A stretch of DNA of 64,000 nt, from NCBI GenBank assembly GCA_030428885.1, contig JAUIEJ010000004.1:62001-126000 (forward strand). The letters run 5' to 3'. Source of the stretch: Gemmatimonadota bacterium. Lineage in GTDB: Bacteria > Gemmatimonadota > Gemmatimonadetes > Longimicrobiales > Gaopeijiaceae. A model generated the notes under the pieces. It saw only the letters and a list, made by a program, of their open reading frames with translations. It had not been told where the DNA came from and made no database searches. Positions 41,700 through 50,727 of this stretch are shown piece by piece; within the stretch, counting starts at the first letter, position 1; each line of letters opens with the position of its first letter. The position numbers were made by a program, and so were the translations under genes.

Positions 41700-42704
41700 T
41701 CAATCCTTGAAGATGGCCATGCTCGTGGAATGCCCCGGGTTGACCCGGGCATCGGGATCGACGAAGTGCACCGCGTTGTTCACCCCCACCGCCGCCTCGG
41801 CGAAACCGGTGGCGATGAGATCGAGCTTGCCGTCGTAGGTGACCACGTCACCGGCGGCGAACACCCCGGGCAGGTTCGTGCGCATGAGGGAGTCCACCCG
41901 GATCCGGTTGCCCTCGAGGTCCAGGCCCCAGGTCTTGATGGGGCCCAGGTCGGGCTTGAAGCCGAGGAACGTCAGCACCGCATCGACCTCCAGGCGGGTG
42001 TCCTCGTCGGTCCGGTTGTCGAATACGGTGACCGCCTCCACGGTTCCCGCCCCGTGGATCTCCCGCACCTCGGTGTAGGTCAACAACTGCATCTCGCCGG
42101 CGGCGCAGGCCGCCTCCATCTGGCCCACCGTGGCCTCGTGGGCCCGGAAGCCCTCCCGGCGGTGGGCCAGGTGGACCTCGGCGCAGACGTCCTTGAGGAT
42201 CAGGGCCCAGTCCAGGGCCGAGTCCCCGCCGCCCACGATGAGCACGCGCTTTCCCTCGTACTCGGCGGGATCGCGCACGGCGTAGTGGACGCCGTGGTAG
42301 AGGAGTTCCCCGTACCCGGGCACCGACAGGACCTTGGGCTCGAACGCCCCCTTCCCCCCCGCCACCAGCACCGCCCGGGAGCGGTACTCCCCGGTGCGAC
42401 ACCGCAACGTCCAGGCGCCGTCGTCCTGCTCCAGCGCCTTGACCTCTTCGTCGAGGTGGACCTCGGGATTGAACTGGAGGGCCTGGGTCACCAGCCCCTT
42501 GGCCAGGTCCTTGGCCAGGATCTTGGGAAAGCCCCCCACGTCGTAGATGTACTTCTCGGGGTAGAGGGCGGTGAGCTGTCCCCCGAGCTCGGGGAGGGAA
42601 TCGACGATGCGGGTCGAAAGCCCCCGCATGCCGGCATAGAATGCGGCGAAGAGCCCGGTGGGCCCTCCGCCGATGATGGTCAGGTCGGCGATGGGTGTGT
42701 GCAT
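41700..42704 (-). CDS. Ferredoxin-NADP reductase, thioredoxin-reductase-like (YumC type)
   Basis: A 334-residue flavoprotein with the thioredoxin-reductase fold but no CxxC pair. The FAD loop is [16 protein letters not shown] (10-25), the NADPH loop is [14 protein letters not shown] with HRREGFRAH, and the C-terminal [26 protein letters not shown] motif is typical of YumC-type reductases that pass electrons between NADPH and ferredoxin. It is the first gene of a pair with trxB. The -10 box ends 7 bases before the ATG. Confidence 0.92.
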   Translation of the reverse strand: MHTPIADLTIIGGGPTGLFAAFYAGMRGLSTRIVDSLPELGGQLTALYPEKYIYDVGGFPKILAKDLAKGLVTQALQFNPEVHLDEEVKALEQDDGAWTLRCRTGEYRSRAVLVAGGKGAFEPKVLSVPGYGELLYHGVHYAVRDPAEYEGKRVLIVGGGDSALDWALILKDVCAEVHLAHRREGFRAHEATVGQMEAACAAGEMQLLTYTEVREIHGAGTVEAVTVFDNRTDEDTRLEVDAVLTFLGFKPDLGPIKTWGLDLEGNRIRVDSLMRTNLPGVFAAGDVVTYDGKLDLIATGFAEAAVGVNNAVHFVDPDARVNPGHSTSMAIFKD

Positions 42705-42711
42705 GGAGACT

Positions 42712-42739
42712 AGTCTACAAAGAGCCGGGACCGGGGCAA
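42712..42739 (-). promoter_or_regulatory. Promoter of the ferredoxin-NADP reductase/trxB unit
   Basis: TTGCCC (42739-42734), a 16-bp spacer and TAGACT (42717-42712). The -10 box is 7 bases from the ATG and no Shine-Dalgarno sequence exists, so the transcript is probably leaderless. Confidence 0.6.
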
Positions 42740-42793
42740 CCCGCTACGGGGCCCCGATGGCGAGGGTGCGGCGCACGGCGCGCGGCGAGGGAG

Positions 42794-44050
42794 CTACGCC
42801 GCGGTGGCGGACTCGTTCCCCCGGTAGAGCTCGCTGCTGCGATACCGCTCCAATCCCCGGATCACCAGGAGCTTCACACCCACGGCGGCGGGCACCCCGA
42901 TGAGGAGTCCCACGAACCCGAAGTAGTACCCCCCCACGGTGAGAGCCAGGACCACCCAGACCGGGTGCAGTCCCACCGAGTCGCCCACGATGCGCGGACT
43001 CACCACGGCTCCCTCCAGGCCCTGGGCCACGGCGAAGACGATGCCCACCTTGAGCAGCGACAGCCCCACGTCTCCGCTGGTGAGGGCCACGATGATGGCC
43101 GGGATCAGACTCAGGACCAGGCCCAGGTAGGGCACGACCCCGAAGACCGCCACCAGCACCCCCAGGAGGAAGGCGTAGGGAAAGCCCGCGATCCACAGCC
43201 CCAGGGCCGTGACGGCGCCGATGGTGGACGCCACCAGGATCTGCCCCCGGAGGTAGCGGGCCAGGAGCCCGTCGTACTCCCGAGCGAACGACACCACGGC
43301 CTCCCGGCGGGGGCGGGGCACCAGCTCGCCGAGGTGGTGGGTGATGGAGTCCCAGTCCCGCAGGAGGTAGAAAGTGAGCACCGGCGTGATCACGAGATAG
43401 CCCAGGACCGAGATCACCGAGCCCAGCCCCCGGCCGAGCCCCAGGACGCCGTCCCACGCCCGGCGCACGAGCATCTCCCGGCGCTCTTCCAGGAAACCCC
43501 CGATGGTGTCGGGGTCGAGGCGGGCCAGGGGCTCCACAACCAGGTCGCCCAGCCCCGGCACGCCCTGGAGCCGGGTCTGGAGGGCCGCGAGCCACTCCTC
43601 GAGCCGCTGGAGGGCCTCCGGGGCCTGATCGATGAGTTCGCCGGCCTGGGTGGAGAGGGCCGGGATGCCCACGAGGATCACCGCCACCAATCCTCCCACC
43701 ACCGGGAGGGCCAGGAGGATCACCGACGTGGTCCGCCCCCGGCCCGTGGCTTCGATGCGGTCGACCAGGGGGTCGAGGATGTAGGCCACCCCCAGGGCCA
43801 GGACGAAGGGGGCCAGGAGGGACCCCGTGGTGGAGAGCACCCACACGCCGGTGATCAGACCGGCCAGCGCCACCACGAGGGAGTGGCCCGGCCGCCCCCG
43901 GAAGGGCTGGAGGGCCACCACCAGGATGACGAAGAGGAAGAGGGGATTCAGGATCTCCCGGCTGACCCAGAGGAAGAGGGCCAGGACCAGGGCGATCCCC
44001 ACCCCCTGGACCATGGGCCACATGCGGCGATCATCGGCGTCGGAACTCAC
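42794..44050 (-). CDS. AI-2E family (PerM/YdiK-like) transporter
   Basis: A 418-residue integral membrane protein with about eight helices. The family core is clear: GRGRTTSVILLALPVVGGLVAV-type TM, then the amphipathic ALSTQAGELIDQAPEALQRL region, YLVITPVLTFYLLRDW, the FGVVPYLGLVLSLIPAIIVAL signature, and the C-terminal HPVWVVLALTVGGYYFGFVGLL. The family includes AI-2 exporters and Na/H antiporters, so the substrate is open. The GTG start overlaps the NUDIX stop (GTGA). It is the last gene of the Mla-containing operon. Confidence 0.88.
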   Translation of the reverse strand: MSSDADDRRMWPMVQGVGIALVLALFLWVSREILNPLFLFVILVVALQPFRGRPGHSLVVALAGLITGVWVLSTTGSLLAPFVLALGVAYILDPLVDRIEATGRGRTTSVILLALPVVGGLVAVILVGIPALSTQAGELIDQAPEALQRLEEWLAALQTRLQGVPGLGDLVVEPLARLDPDTIGGFLEERREMLVRRAWDGVLGLGRGLGSVISVLGYLVITPVLTFYLLRDWDSITHHLGELVPRPRREAVVSFAREYDGLLARYLRGQILVASTIGAVTALGLWIAGFPYAFLLGVLVAVFGVVPYLGLVLSLIPAIIVALTSGDVGLSLLKVGIVFAVAQGLEGAVVSPRIVGDSVGLHPVWVVLALTVGGYYFGFVGLLIGVPAAVGVKLLVIRGLERYRSSELYRGNESATAA

Positions 44051-44502
44051 TGCGCCTCCGGAGAATCGGGGTCGGCTCGGCCGTCGAGATGGCGGGCGGC
44101 CCGGGCCACCATCTCCCGGGCGTTGTCGTAGCTGATGGTCTCCATGGCCTCGGAGAGGGGCAGCCAAAGGCACGCCGTGATGCCCTCGGCCACCTCCGGC
44201 ACCGGGTCCCCCCCGGGCGAACGCATGAGGAAGAAAGTGCAGAACTTGTGCACCGTGCCGCCGTCGCCCCGGAAGTACCAGTCGATGCATCCGAGCTCCG
44301 GCCCCCGGACCATGCCCTCCAACCCCGTCTCCTCCCGCACTTCCCGCACCGCCGCGTCCCACTCGCCCTCGCCCCCCTCCACGTGGCCCTTGGGGAGTCC
44401 CCACTTGTCGTAGGGATCGCGAATCACCAGGACGTGGGGGACTCCGTCCAGGAGTCGCACCACCACACCGCCTGCGCTGCGCTCGATCCGGGGCCGGGAC
44501 AC
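44047..44502 (-). CDS. NUDIX hydrolase
   Basis: A 151-residue enzyme. The NUDIX box GHVEGGEGEWDAAVREVREE with ETGL (about 39-61) keeps all catalytic Glu residues. The N-terminal SAGGVVVRL and KWGLPKG segments resemble diadenosine-polyphosphate or (d)NTP hydrolases of the ADP-ribose/MutT group. It lies 19 bases after mlaD and is coupled to the AI-2E permease gene by GTGA. Why a NUDIX enzyme sits in a lipid-transport operon is unclear; the substrate cannot be assigned. Confidence 0.88.
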   Translation of the reverse strand: MSRPRIERSAGGVVVRLLDGVPHVLVIRDPYDKWGLPKGHVEGGEGEWDAAVREVREETGLEGMVRGPELGCIDWYFRGDGGTVHKFCTFFLMRSPGGDPVPEVAEGITACLWLPLSEAMETISYDNAREMVARAARHLDGRADPDSPEAQ

Positions 44503-44521
44503 GGGTCGGGGCGAACCGGGC

Positions 44522-45526
44522 TCAGAAGATGGACAGGCGCACGTAGCGCTTGGGGTTCTCCCGGAGGTCGGCCAGGAGGAGGTCGAGCTGGGTCAGGACG
44601 TCCGACGCCCGGGTCACCAGGAGGGTGTCGGTCATGAGCTGCCCCAGCACGCCCTCTCCCGCCTCCACCCGGGCCGAGAGGCGATCCACCCGGGCGAAGG
44701 CCGACTCGGCCCGGGCCATGGTGACGTCCAGCCCCGAGGTGGCGGTGGCCATGTGGGCCGAGAGGGAGTCGAGATTGGTGGTGATGGACCCCACGTTGCC
44801 CAGGATCGAGTCGATCTGACCCGAGGCCATGAGGCCGTCGGCCTGCTCCAGGACCCGTCGGCCCACCGACGCCGCGGCGCCGATCTCCGACGCCGCGCGC
44901 TCCACCTCGCTGCTCACGTTGGCGAAGGTCTGGGCCTGCTGGTCGATGAGATCCCGGACGTTTTCACTGGCGTCCTGGATGTTCTCGATGGCCAGGCGGA
45001 TGTTGTCGGCGGTCTCCTCGTTGAACGCCCGGTCCACCCGGTCGGTGAGCACCGAGAGGTTCTGACTGATGTCGAAGGCCGCCGCCGTGAGCCGGGTGAT
45101 GTCGGGCATGGTGAAGCCGCCCAGGACCGGCACGTCTTCCTGCTCGGAGCCGGCGGGGACCTCGAAGTACACGAAGGGCACGGCCGAGCGCGATACGAAC
45201 TCCACCTGCCATTCTCCGAAGAGGGACTCGGGGGCGATGAGGGCCCCCACGTCGTCGGGGAGGTCGGGCGCCCGATCCAGGGTCAGGAGGATCCGCACGG
45301 CCTCCCCACCGGGCTCCACCTCGAACTCCATGACCCGCCCAACGGGCACACCGCGGAAGCGCACCTGGTTGCCCTCGGCGAGCTGTCCGATCTCCTCCAC
45401 CAGGACGTCGACCCGCACCGACGGTCGACCGAAGTTCGACCCCTTGAGCCAGAGGGTCCCGATCACGGTGACGGCGATCCCCACGAGGATCACCGCGCCC
45501 ACCATCACCTCACGTCCACGAGTCAC
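44522..45526 (-). CDS. mlaD: MlaD-family MCE lipid-transport protein
   Basis: A 334-residue substrate-binding component of an MCE/Mla transporter. One N-terminal membrane helix (about 9-27, VMVGAVILVGIAVTVIGTLWL) is followed by the MCE domain (about 36-120, RVDVLVEEIGQLAEGNQVRFRG...VGRV) and a long coiled-coil tail (about 165-310) longer than in E. coli MlaD, which could bridge the periplasm as PqiB or Mce1 tails do. The GTG start overlaps the mlaF stop (GTGA). It binds phospholipid in the periplasm and passes it to the MlaEF permease. Confidence 0.9.
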   Translation of the reverse strand: MTRGREVMVGAVILVGIAVTVIGTLWLKGSNFGRPSVRVDVLVEEIGQLAEGNQVRFRGVPVGRVMEFEVEPGGEAVRILLTLDRAPDLPDDVGALIAPESLFGEWQVEFVSRSAVPFVYFEVPAGSEQEDVPVLGGFTMPDITRLTAAAFDISQNLSVLTDRVDRAFNEETADNIRLAIENIQDASENVRDLIDQQAQTFANVSSEVERAASEIGAAASVGRRVLEQADGLMASGQIDSILGNVGSITTNLDSLSAHMATATSGLDVTMARAESAFARVDRLSARVEAGEGVLGQLMTDTLLVTRASDVLTQLDLLLADLRENPKRYVRLSIF

Positions 45527-46272
45527 GATGCGTCCTCCCAGAGTTCGGGCTCGCCGGTGATGAAACCCCGAACCACGGGGTCGTCGACGGCCTGGATGTC
45601 GTCGGGCGGGCCCTCCCACCGGATCCGCCCCTTGTGGAGCATGGCGAGATGGTCCGAGATGCGATAGGCGCTGTCCAGGTCGTGGGTGATGACCAGGCTG
45701 GTCACACCCAGTTCGTCTCTCATGCGCAGGATCAGCCGATCGATCATGGTGACGGTGATGGGATCCAGGCCCGTGGTGGGCTCGTCGTAGAGCAGGTAGC
45801 GCGGCCGCAGGGCCACCGCCCGGGCGACCCCGGCCCGCTTCCGCATGCCGCCGGAGAGTTCGCTGGGATACTTCTCCTGGACACCGTCGAGATCCACCAG
45901 CGCCAGGGACTCCCGGACCCGCTCCTCGATCTCCCCGGCGGAGAGTTCACCGGCCCGGTGGAGGCCCATGGCCACGTTCTGGCCGATGGTCATGGAGTCG
46001 AAGAGGGCGGCGAACTGGAAGACGAACCCCACCTTGCGCCGAAGGTCGTAGAGGTCGTCCCCCTCCAGCTCGTCGACCCGGACCTCGTCGACCCACACCT
46101 CGCCCTCGTCGGGTTGGATCAGACCGATCACCAGCTTCAGGGTGGTGGACTTCCCCGAACCCGACGGGCCGATGATGGTGGTGATGCCCTCTTCGGCCAC
46201 GTCGAGGGAGAAGCCGTCCAGCACCGTCAGGTCGCCGAAGGTCTTCACCACGCGGTCGAGGCGGATGCTCAT
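45523..46272 (-). CDS. mlaF: MlaF-family ABC ATPase
   Basis: A 249-residue ATPase with Walker A GPSGSGKST (about 35-43), Q-loop FVFQFAALFDSMTI, signature ELSGGMRKRAGVARA, Walker B YLLYDEPTTGLDP and H-loop VITHDLDSAY. The QFAALFDSM segment and GMRKR signature are typical of MlaF and its plant and actinobacterial relatives. It powers phospholipid movement through MlaE. It starts 13 bases after mlaE. Confidence 0.95.
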   Translation of the reverse strand: MSIRLDRVVKTFGDLTVLDGFSLDVAEEGITTIIGPSGSGKSTTLKLVIGLIQPDEGEVWVDEVRVDELEGDDLYDLRRKVGFVFQFAALFDSMTIGQNVAMGLHRAGELSAGEIEERVRESLALVDLDGVQEKYPSELSGGMRKRAGVARAVALRPRYLLYDEPTTGLDPITVTMIDRLILRMRDELGVTSLVITHDLDSAYRISDHLAMLHKGRIRWEGPPDDIQAVDDPVVRGFITGEPELWEDAS

Positions 46273-46285
46273 GGCCGGGCCCCCA

Positions 46286-47059
46286 CTACAGGAGGGCGGC
46301 CGCCCAGAAGGCGTCCAGCACGAGGATCAGCATGCTGGCGCCCACCACGGCCCGAGTGGTGGACCGGCCCACGCCGGCGGCGCCGCCGGAGCAGGTGTAG
46401 CCGAAGAAGGCGCCCACCCCCGTGACGGTGATGCCGAAGCTCGCCGCCTTGATGAGGGCGAACTGGACGTCGTAGGGCTCGAAAAACAGCCGCAGCCCCC
46501 GGACGAACTGGGGGGTGCTCAGATCCAGCAGGAAGAGCGAGGTGATCCAGCCGGCGGCGATCCCCACGGCCATGGACATGCCCACCACCACCGGGAACAT
46601 CACCAGCCCGGCGCCCACCCGGGGCACCACCAGATAGGCCACCGGATCGTAGGCCAGCGACTCCAGGGCGTCGATCTGCTCCGTGACCCGCATGGTGCCC
46701 AGTTCGGCGGCGATGTTGGCCCCCACCCGCCCGGCAAGGGCCAGCCCCGTCAGCACCGGACCGAGTTCCAGGATGATGGTCTTTCCCACCAGGGCCCCCA
46801 CGAAGTAGAGGGGCACCGTGCCGGTGAAGGTGTACGACGCCTGGATCGCCAGCACGATGCCGGTGAAGGCGGCGATGAAGAGGGCGATGGGCACCGACGC
46901 CACCCCCACGGCGGCGAGCTGGGGCACGAAGAGGGGGCCCCAGATGTCCACCTTCCGGAGGGCTCGGACGGCCCCCACGGCCAGATGCCCTCCCTGCCCC
47001 ACCGCCCCCACGCCGCGGATGGCGGTCCGGCCGATGGCCTGGAGTGACGAGGCGAGCAC
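46286..47059 (-). CDS. mlaE: MlaE-family permease
   Basis: A 257-residue permease, the usual MlaE size, with five to six helices. The GTG start at 47059 matches the family N-terminus. Hallmarks are PLYFVGALVGKTIILELGPVLTGLALAGRVGANIAAELGTMRVTEQIDALE, split over TM2-TM3 and the coupling helix, and ALIKAASFGITVTGVGAFFGY near the end. It forms the membrane core with MlaF. No MlaB or MlaC gene is present nearby, as is common outside proteobacteria. Confidence 0.95.
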   Translation of the reverse strand: MLASSLQAIGRTAIRGVGAVGQGGHLAVGAVRALRKVDIWGPLFVPQLAAVGVASVPIALFIAAFTGIVLAIQASYTFTGTVPLYFVGALVGKTIILELGPVLTGLALAGRVGANIAAELGTMRVTEQIDALESLAYDPVAYLVVPRVGAGLVMFPVVVGMSMAVGIAAGWITSLFLLDLSTPQFVRGLRLFFEPYDVQFALIKAASFGITVTGVGAFFGYTCSGGAAGVGRSTTRAVVGASMLILVLDAFWAAALL

Positions 47060-47099
47060 GGACGATCCGGGGTGGTGAGGAGGCGCCGGGGCCGAACCG

Positions 47100-47456
47100 T
47101 CAGGTCCGGGCCCGGGGAAGGGCGCCCTCGATGACGAACTCCACCTCGTCCTGGCCCCCGTCGGGCGTCTCCACACGGCAGGCGAGGCGGACCCGGGTCA
47201 CCTGGGCGGTGGGATCGTGAACGGCCACCTCCACCCCCAGCCCCTGGTCCGGCGATTCGATGGAGGTGCGCACCCGGTCGCCGGGATCGGCTTCGCCCCG
47301 GGCGAGAGGGTTCTTGAAGAGCGTCTTGGTACTCTGGCGCCCGGACTCCAGGGTCCGGGTGACCTTCACCAGGCGGAGCCAGTCGGGCTGGTACCCGACC
47401 CGGTACTCGTACCCGCGCTGATCGGCGCCGGTGCCTTCCCGATTATGCCGCGCCAT
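47100..47456 (-). CDS. 118-residue protein of unknown function, first gene of Mla operon
   Basis: A small soluble protein with GGAG 5 bases before its ATG. The first 20 residues are polar and basic; the rest is beta-rich (WLRLVKVTRTLESGRQSTKTLFKNP, GVEVAVHDPTAQVTRVRLAC, EVEFVIEGAL). No signal peptide or known motif. It precedes mlaE by 40 bases and probably shares its transcript. Two palindromes lie directly upstream of its start. Confidence 0.65.
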   Translation of the reverse strand: MARHNREGTGADQRGYEYRVGYQPDWLRLVKVTRTLESGRQSTKTLFKNPLARGEADPGDRVRTSIESPDQGLGVEVAVHDPTAQVTRVRLACRVETPDGGQDEVEFVIEGALPRART

Positions 47457-47474
47457 GACTGCTCCGCGAGGATG

Positions 47475-47509
47475 GGTTTTTCCGGAAAAACCTCCGTAAA
47501 CGAACGTTT
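47475..47509. promoter_or_regulatory. Tandem palindromes upstream of the Mla operon
   Basis: GGTTTTTCCGGAAAAACC (47475-47492) is a perfect 18-bp palindrome with A5/T5 blocks, 19 bases before the 118-residue protein's ATG. Six bases beyond it is AAACGAACGTTT (47498-47509), a 5-bp inverted repeat around AA. A loopless palindrome suggests a dimeric repressor site rather than an RNA hairpin. No named operator fits. Confidence 0.5.
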
Positions 47510-47625
47510 CCTCCCAGGGCCCCGGATGTCAAGGTTCGCCCCGTGGTGCGGGGGCGTCCGTGGAAGGCCGGAGGCCCGGTCGGACCGGGGAGGAGTCCCT
47601 CGTTTTTCGTCGGTTCCGTCGCGGG

Positions 47626-48624
47626 CTACATGACGATGGGGACGGGCGCGAACACCAGGGGGAGGAGGAGGAGCGCCCCCACCCCCACCGCCGTGCGCAC
47701 CCGGCCCGGGGGTTCGGCGTCGGCGCCCGTGGGCGGATGACGCACCCGCCCTCGGTTCACCATCCAGATCACGCCCGCCCACAGCCACCACCCCCACCAC
47801 ACCACCCCCAGGGGGATCAGGACGGCCAGGGCCAGGCGACCCGGCCAGCGCTGGTGCCGCCCCACCAGGGCGAAGAGCACGTGGCCGCCGTCGAGCTGCC
47901 CCACGGGGAGGAGGTTCAGGGCGGTGACGAAGAGGCCGAGCCATCCGGCGAGGGCCAGGGGGTGGAGCAGGATGGGCGCGTCGCCGAACGCCTCGGGAAA
48001 GAGGGCGGTCCCGGCCCAGTGGAGGAGGGGGCTGGAGCCCAGCAGGATCGGCTCCCCCAGGAACCGGATCAGGAAGGGCGTCGTGGCCGAGACGGGGCCG
48101 GGCACGGGCGTGGACGCCGCCAGGCCGAACCAGAGAATGGGCACCGACACCACGAACCCCGCCCACGGACCCGATGCGCCCACGTCCAGCAGCGCGTTGC
48201 GGGTCCGGACCACGCTGCGCATGCGGATGAAGGCCCCCAGGGTCCCCACCAGGGAGAAGTAGGGCGGAAAGGGAATGAAGTAGGGCAGCGACACCCGGAT
48301 CCCGTGGCGCCGGGCCGCCACGTAGTGGCCCATCTCGTGGGTGAGGAGGATCCCCAGGAACCCCAGGGCGAAGGGCGCTCCCACCCCCAGGGCGGAGAGA
48401 CGCAGCCCCGTGGGGTAGGGCAGGAGCACGTCCCCCACCGTCAGGAAGCGCGTACGCAGCGGATCGACCCCCTCGAGGAAGGCCCCGGCCACCAGGGTGG
48501 AGAGGGTCGTGAGGGCCAGGAGCAGGCCGTGGAACCCGACCCGGCCCGGGGCCGCGCCGCGGGGCAGGAGGATCGGTGTCGAAGTGTGGTCGTCGATCTG
48601 CTTGACCCCGTCGAAAGCGGGCAT
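47626..48624 (-). CDS. Site-2-protease-like M50 metallopeptidase
   Basis: A 332-residue multi-helix membrane protease. The zinc site is His96-Glu97-x2-His100 (LLTHEMGHY) and the third ligand is Asp in LNLLPVGQLDGGHV near residue 273, in the S2P/M50B arrangement. A conserved GNP-like turn is replaced by ASGPWAGF. It has no PDZ domain, unlike RseP. It probably cuts a membrane-bound regulator, but no anti-sigma factor gene is adjacent. The start MPAFDGVKQ was chosen because upstream in-frame sequence looks non-coding. It is divergent from rho. Confidence 0.88.
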   Translation of the reverse strand: MPAFDGVKQIDDHTSTPILLPRGAAPGRVGFHGLLLALTTLSTLVAGAFLEGVDPLRTRFLTVGDVLLPYPTGLRLSALGVGAPFALGFLGILLTHEMGHYVAARRHGIRVSLPYFIPFPPYFSLVGTLGAFIRMRSVVRTRNALLDVGASGPWAGFVVSVPILWFGLAASTPVPGPVSATTPFLIRFLGEPILLGSSPLLHWAGTALFPEAFGDAPILLHPLALAGWLGLFVTALNLLPVGQLDGGHVLFALVGRHQRWPGRLALAVLIPLGVVWWGWWLWAGVIWMVNRGRVRHPPTGADAEPPGRVRTAVGVGALLLLPLVFAPVPIVM

Positions 48625-48796
48625 TACCGTCGAATCATCTCTCCGAACCGCGGTCCCGAGATCCGGGGCCGACACCGGAATCCCAAGGGCGTCCTGCCGT
48701 CCGCAGCGCCCACGCCTCACCGTGCTCCGCCGGACGTCGTCGTCTTCGGCGGTTCCATGCACACCGCGCGGTTGCCCTCCCCGCCGGAGCCCCACC

Positions 48797-50050
48797 GTGG
48801 ACATCGCGGAACTCAAGTCGAAAACCGTAGGCGAACTCCACGAAATGGCGGAGTCGCTGAACATCCCGAACTACTCGGGACTCCGCAAGCAGCACCTGGT
48901 CTACAAGATCCAGCACAATCTGCTGAAGAACGACGTGGACCTCACGGCCCATGGCGTGCTGGAGATCCTGAAGGAAGGGTACGGATTCCTCCGCTCTCCC
49001 GAGTGGAGCTATCTGCCGAGTCCCGACGACGTGTATCTGGGGCAGCACCACATCCAGAAGTGCGGGCTGCGCACCGGCGATTCCATCGTGGGCAAGGTGC
49101 GCCCGCCCCGGCGGCGGGAACGCTACGAGGCCGTGGTGGAGGTGCTGTCGGTCAACGGCGATCCGCCGGAGGTGGCCGCCCAGCGCACCCCCTTCGACGA
49201 CCTCCGTCCCCGCTACCCCGACACCCGGATCCGCCTGGAGACCCTGGACCACGATCTCTCCATGCGGGTGGTCGATCTCTTCTCGCCCATCGGCAAGGGC
49301 CAACGAGGTCTCATCGTCTCGCCTCCCAAGGCGGGAAAGACGACGCTGCTCCACAAGATCGCCCGCTCCATCGTGGAGAATCATCCCGAGGTCACCCTGG
49401 TGGTGCTTCTCGTGGACGAGCGGCCCGAGGAGGTGACGGAATTCCGGCAGAACGTCGACGCCGAGGTCATCGCCTCGACCTTCGACGAGCCGGCGCGACG
49501 CCACACCGCCGTGGCCGAGATGGTGCTGGAGAAGGCGAAGCGCCTCGTGGAGTCGGGCCGGGACGTGGTGGTGCTCCTGGACTCCATCACCCGACTCGCC
49601 CGGGCCTACAACATCATCGCCCCCAAGTCGGGGAAGATCCTGTCGGGCGGCGTCGAAGCCAACGCGCTCCACAAGCCCAAGCGGTTCTTCGGGTCCGCCC
49701 GCTGCATCGTGGACGGGGGCTCCCTCACCATCATCGCCACGGCCCTGGTGGACACGGGGAGCCGCATGGACGAGGTGATCTTCGAGGAGTTCAAGGGCAC
49801 GGGCAACATGGAACTGGTGCTGGACCGCCAGGTGGCCGATCGCCGGATCTTCCCGGCCATCGACCTGGGTCGGTCGGGCACCCGCAAGGAAGAGCTCCTC
49901 CTGGACGAGGTCGAGCTCAACCGCATGTACCTGCTGCGGAACTTCCTGGCGGACATGGGGCCCCAGGAGGCGGTGGAGTTCCTCCTGGACCGGATGAAAC
50001 GCTACGAGACCAACCGGGACTTCCTGGACGCCATGGCCCAGGGCGGGTGA
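48797..50050 (+). CDS. rho: Transcription termination factor Rho
   Basis: A 417-residue hexameric RNA helicase. The N-terminal helix bundle ([20 protein letters not shown]), the RNA-binding cold-shock-like domain (about 50-115, [20 protein letters not shown]), Walker A region [12 protein letters not shown] (about 172-183), Walker [18 protein letters not shown]-loop VLSGG-equivalent [11 protein letters not shown] and R-loop region [12 protein letters not shown] are all present. The GTG start with GGAG 7 bases upstream gives the expected length; there is no long N-terminal insertion of the actinobacterial kind. Its presence fits the scarcity of T-run terminators in this window. Confidence 0.97.
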   Translation: MDIAELKSKTVGELHEMAESLNIPNYSGLRKQHLVYKIQHNLLKNDVDLTAHGVLEILKEGYGFLRSPEWSYLPSPDDVYLGQHHIQKCGLRTGDSIVGKVRPPRRRERYEAVVEVLSVNGDPPEVAAQRTPFDDLRPRYPDTRIRLETLDHDLSMRVVDLFSPIGKGQRGLIVSPPKAGKTTLLHKIARSIVENHPEVTLVVLLVDERPEEVTEFRQNVDAEVIASTFDEPARRHTAVAEMVLEKAKRLVESGRDVVVLLDSITRLARAYNIIAPKSGKILSGGVEANALHKPKRFFGSARCIVDGGSLTIIATALVDTGSRMDEVIFEEFKGTGNMELVLDRQVADRRIFPAIDLGRSGTRKEELLLDEVELNRMYLLRNFLADMGPQEAVEFLLDRMKRYETNRDFLDAMAQGG

Positions 50051-50068
50051 CCGTCGACCCCGCCGGGT

Positions 50069-50605
50069 CTACTCGTCCAGGACGTCGCGGTAGCGGGGAT
50101 TCACCACGAGTTCGCCCCCTTCGAACACCTTCCGATCCCACGGGAAGATGATGGTTTCGTCGGTCTCCAGAGCGTACCAGTCGGGACGATAGCCCCCGGG
50201 CCGAATGAAGGCCGTGGCCGTCCGCACCTCGGCGGGTCCCGAGTCCCGCACGGCCGCCAGGGCCAGCCGCAGCGTGTCGCCCGAGGTGGCCACTTCGTCC
50301 ACTACCAGCACCCGCTTGTCGGCGAGGCCCCGGGGCGCCGCCGAGAGGATGGCGGGCCGCTCCCGCACCTGCTCCGCACCGTCCTTCCGGGTCACCAGCA
50401 TGGAGTGGAAGTCGATGCGGAGGATCGAGGCGATGACGGCGCCGGGAATCACCCCGGCCCGGGCGATGCCCACCACCACTTCGGGGTCGTACTCGCGTGC
50501 TACCCGCAACGCCAGCGCCCGGGAGAGTTCTCCGAACATCATCCAGGAGACGTCGAGGAACCGATCGGGGGACGGGCCGGGCCCGGAAGGGAAAGGAGAG
50601 TGCAC
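50069..50605 (-). CDS. Phosphoribosyltransferase (xanthine/hypoxanthine type)
   Basis: A 178-residue type I phosphoribosyltransferase. The PRPP loop is VLVVDEVATSGDTL (about 100-113), and VVGIARAGVIPGAVIA and YALETDETIIFPWDR fit the Gpt/Hpt-like purine salvage branch. The GTG start at 50605 is firm: GGAGG lies 6 bases upstream, and the expected FLDVSWMMFGELSRALA helix follows. The base used (xanthine, guanine or hypoxanthine) is not certain. It is convergent with rho, 18 bases apart. Confidence 0.88.
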   Translation of the reverse strand: MHSPFPSGPGPSPDRFLDVSWMMFGELSRALALRVAREYDPEVVVGIARAGVIPGAVIASILRIDFHSMLVTRKDGAEQVRERPAILSAAPRGLADKRVLVVDEVATSGDTLRLALAAVRDSGPAEVRTATAFIRPGGYRPDWYALETDETIIFPWDRKVFEGGELVVNPRYRDVLDE

Positions 50606-50727
50606 GTGTCGCCTCCGAAGGGGAGCGGGGTGGAGGGACGAGGGAAGGTAGGGGTGGCGGTTGACCCCGGCCACCCCCCGGAGCACCTTCCCCCTTCCCT
50701 GCGACCCTCCCCTCCCGACGTGGATCC

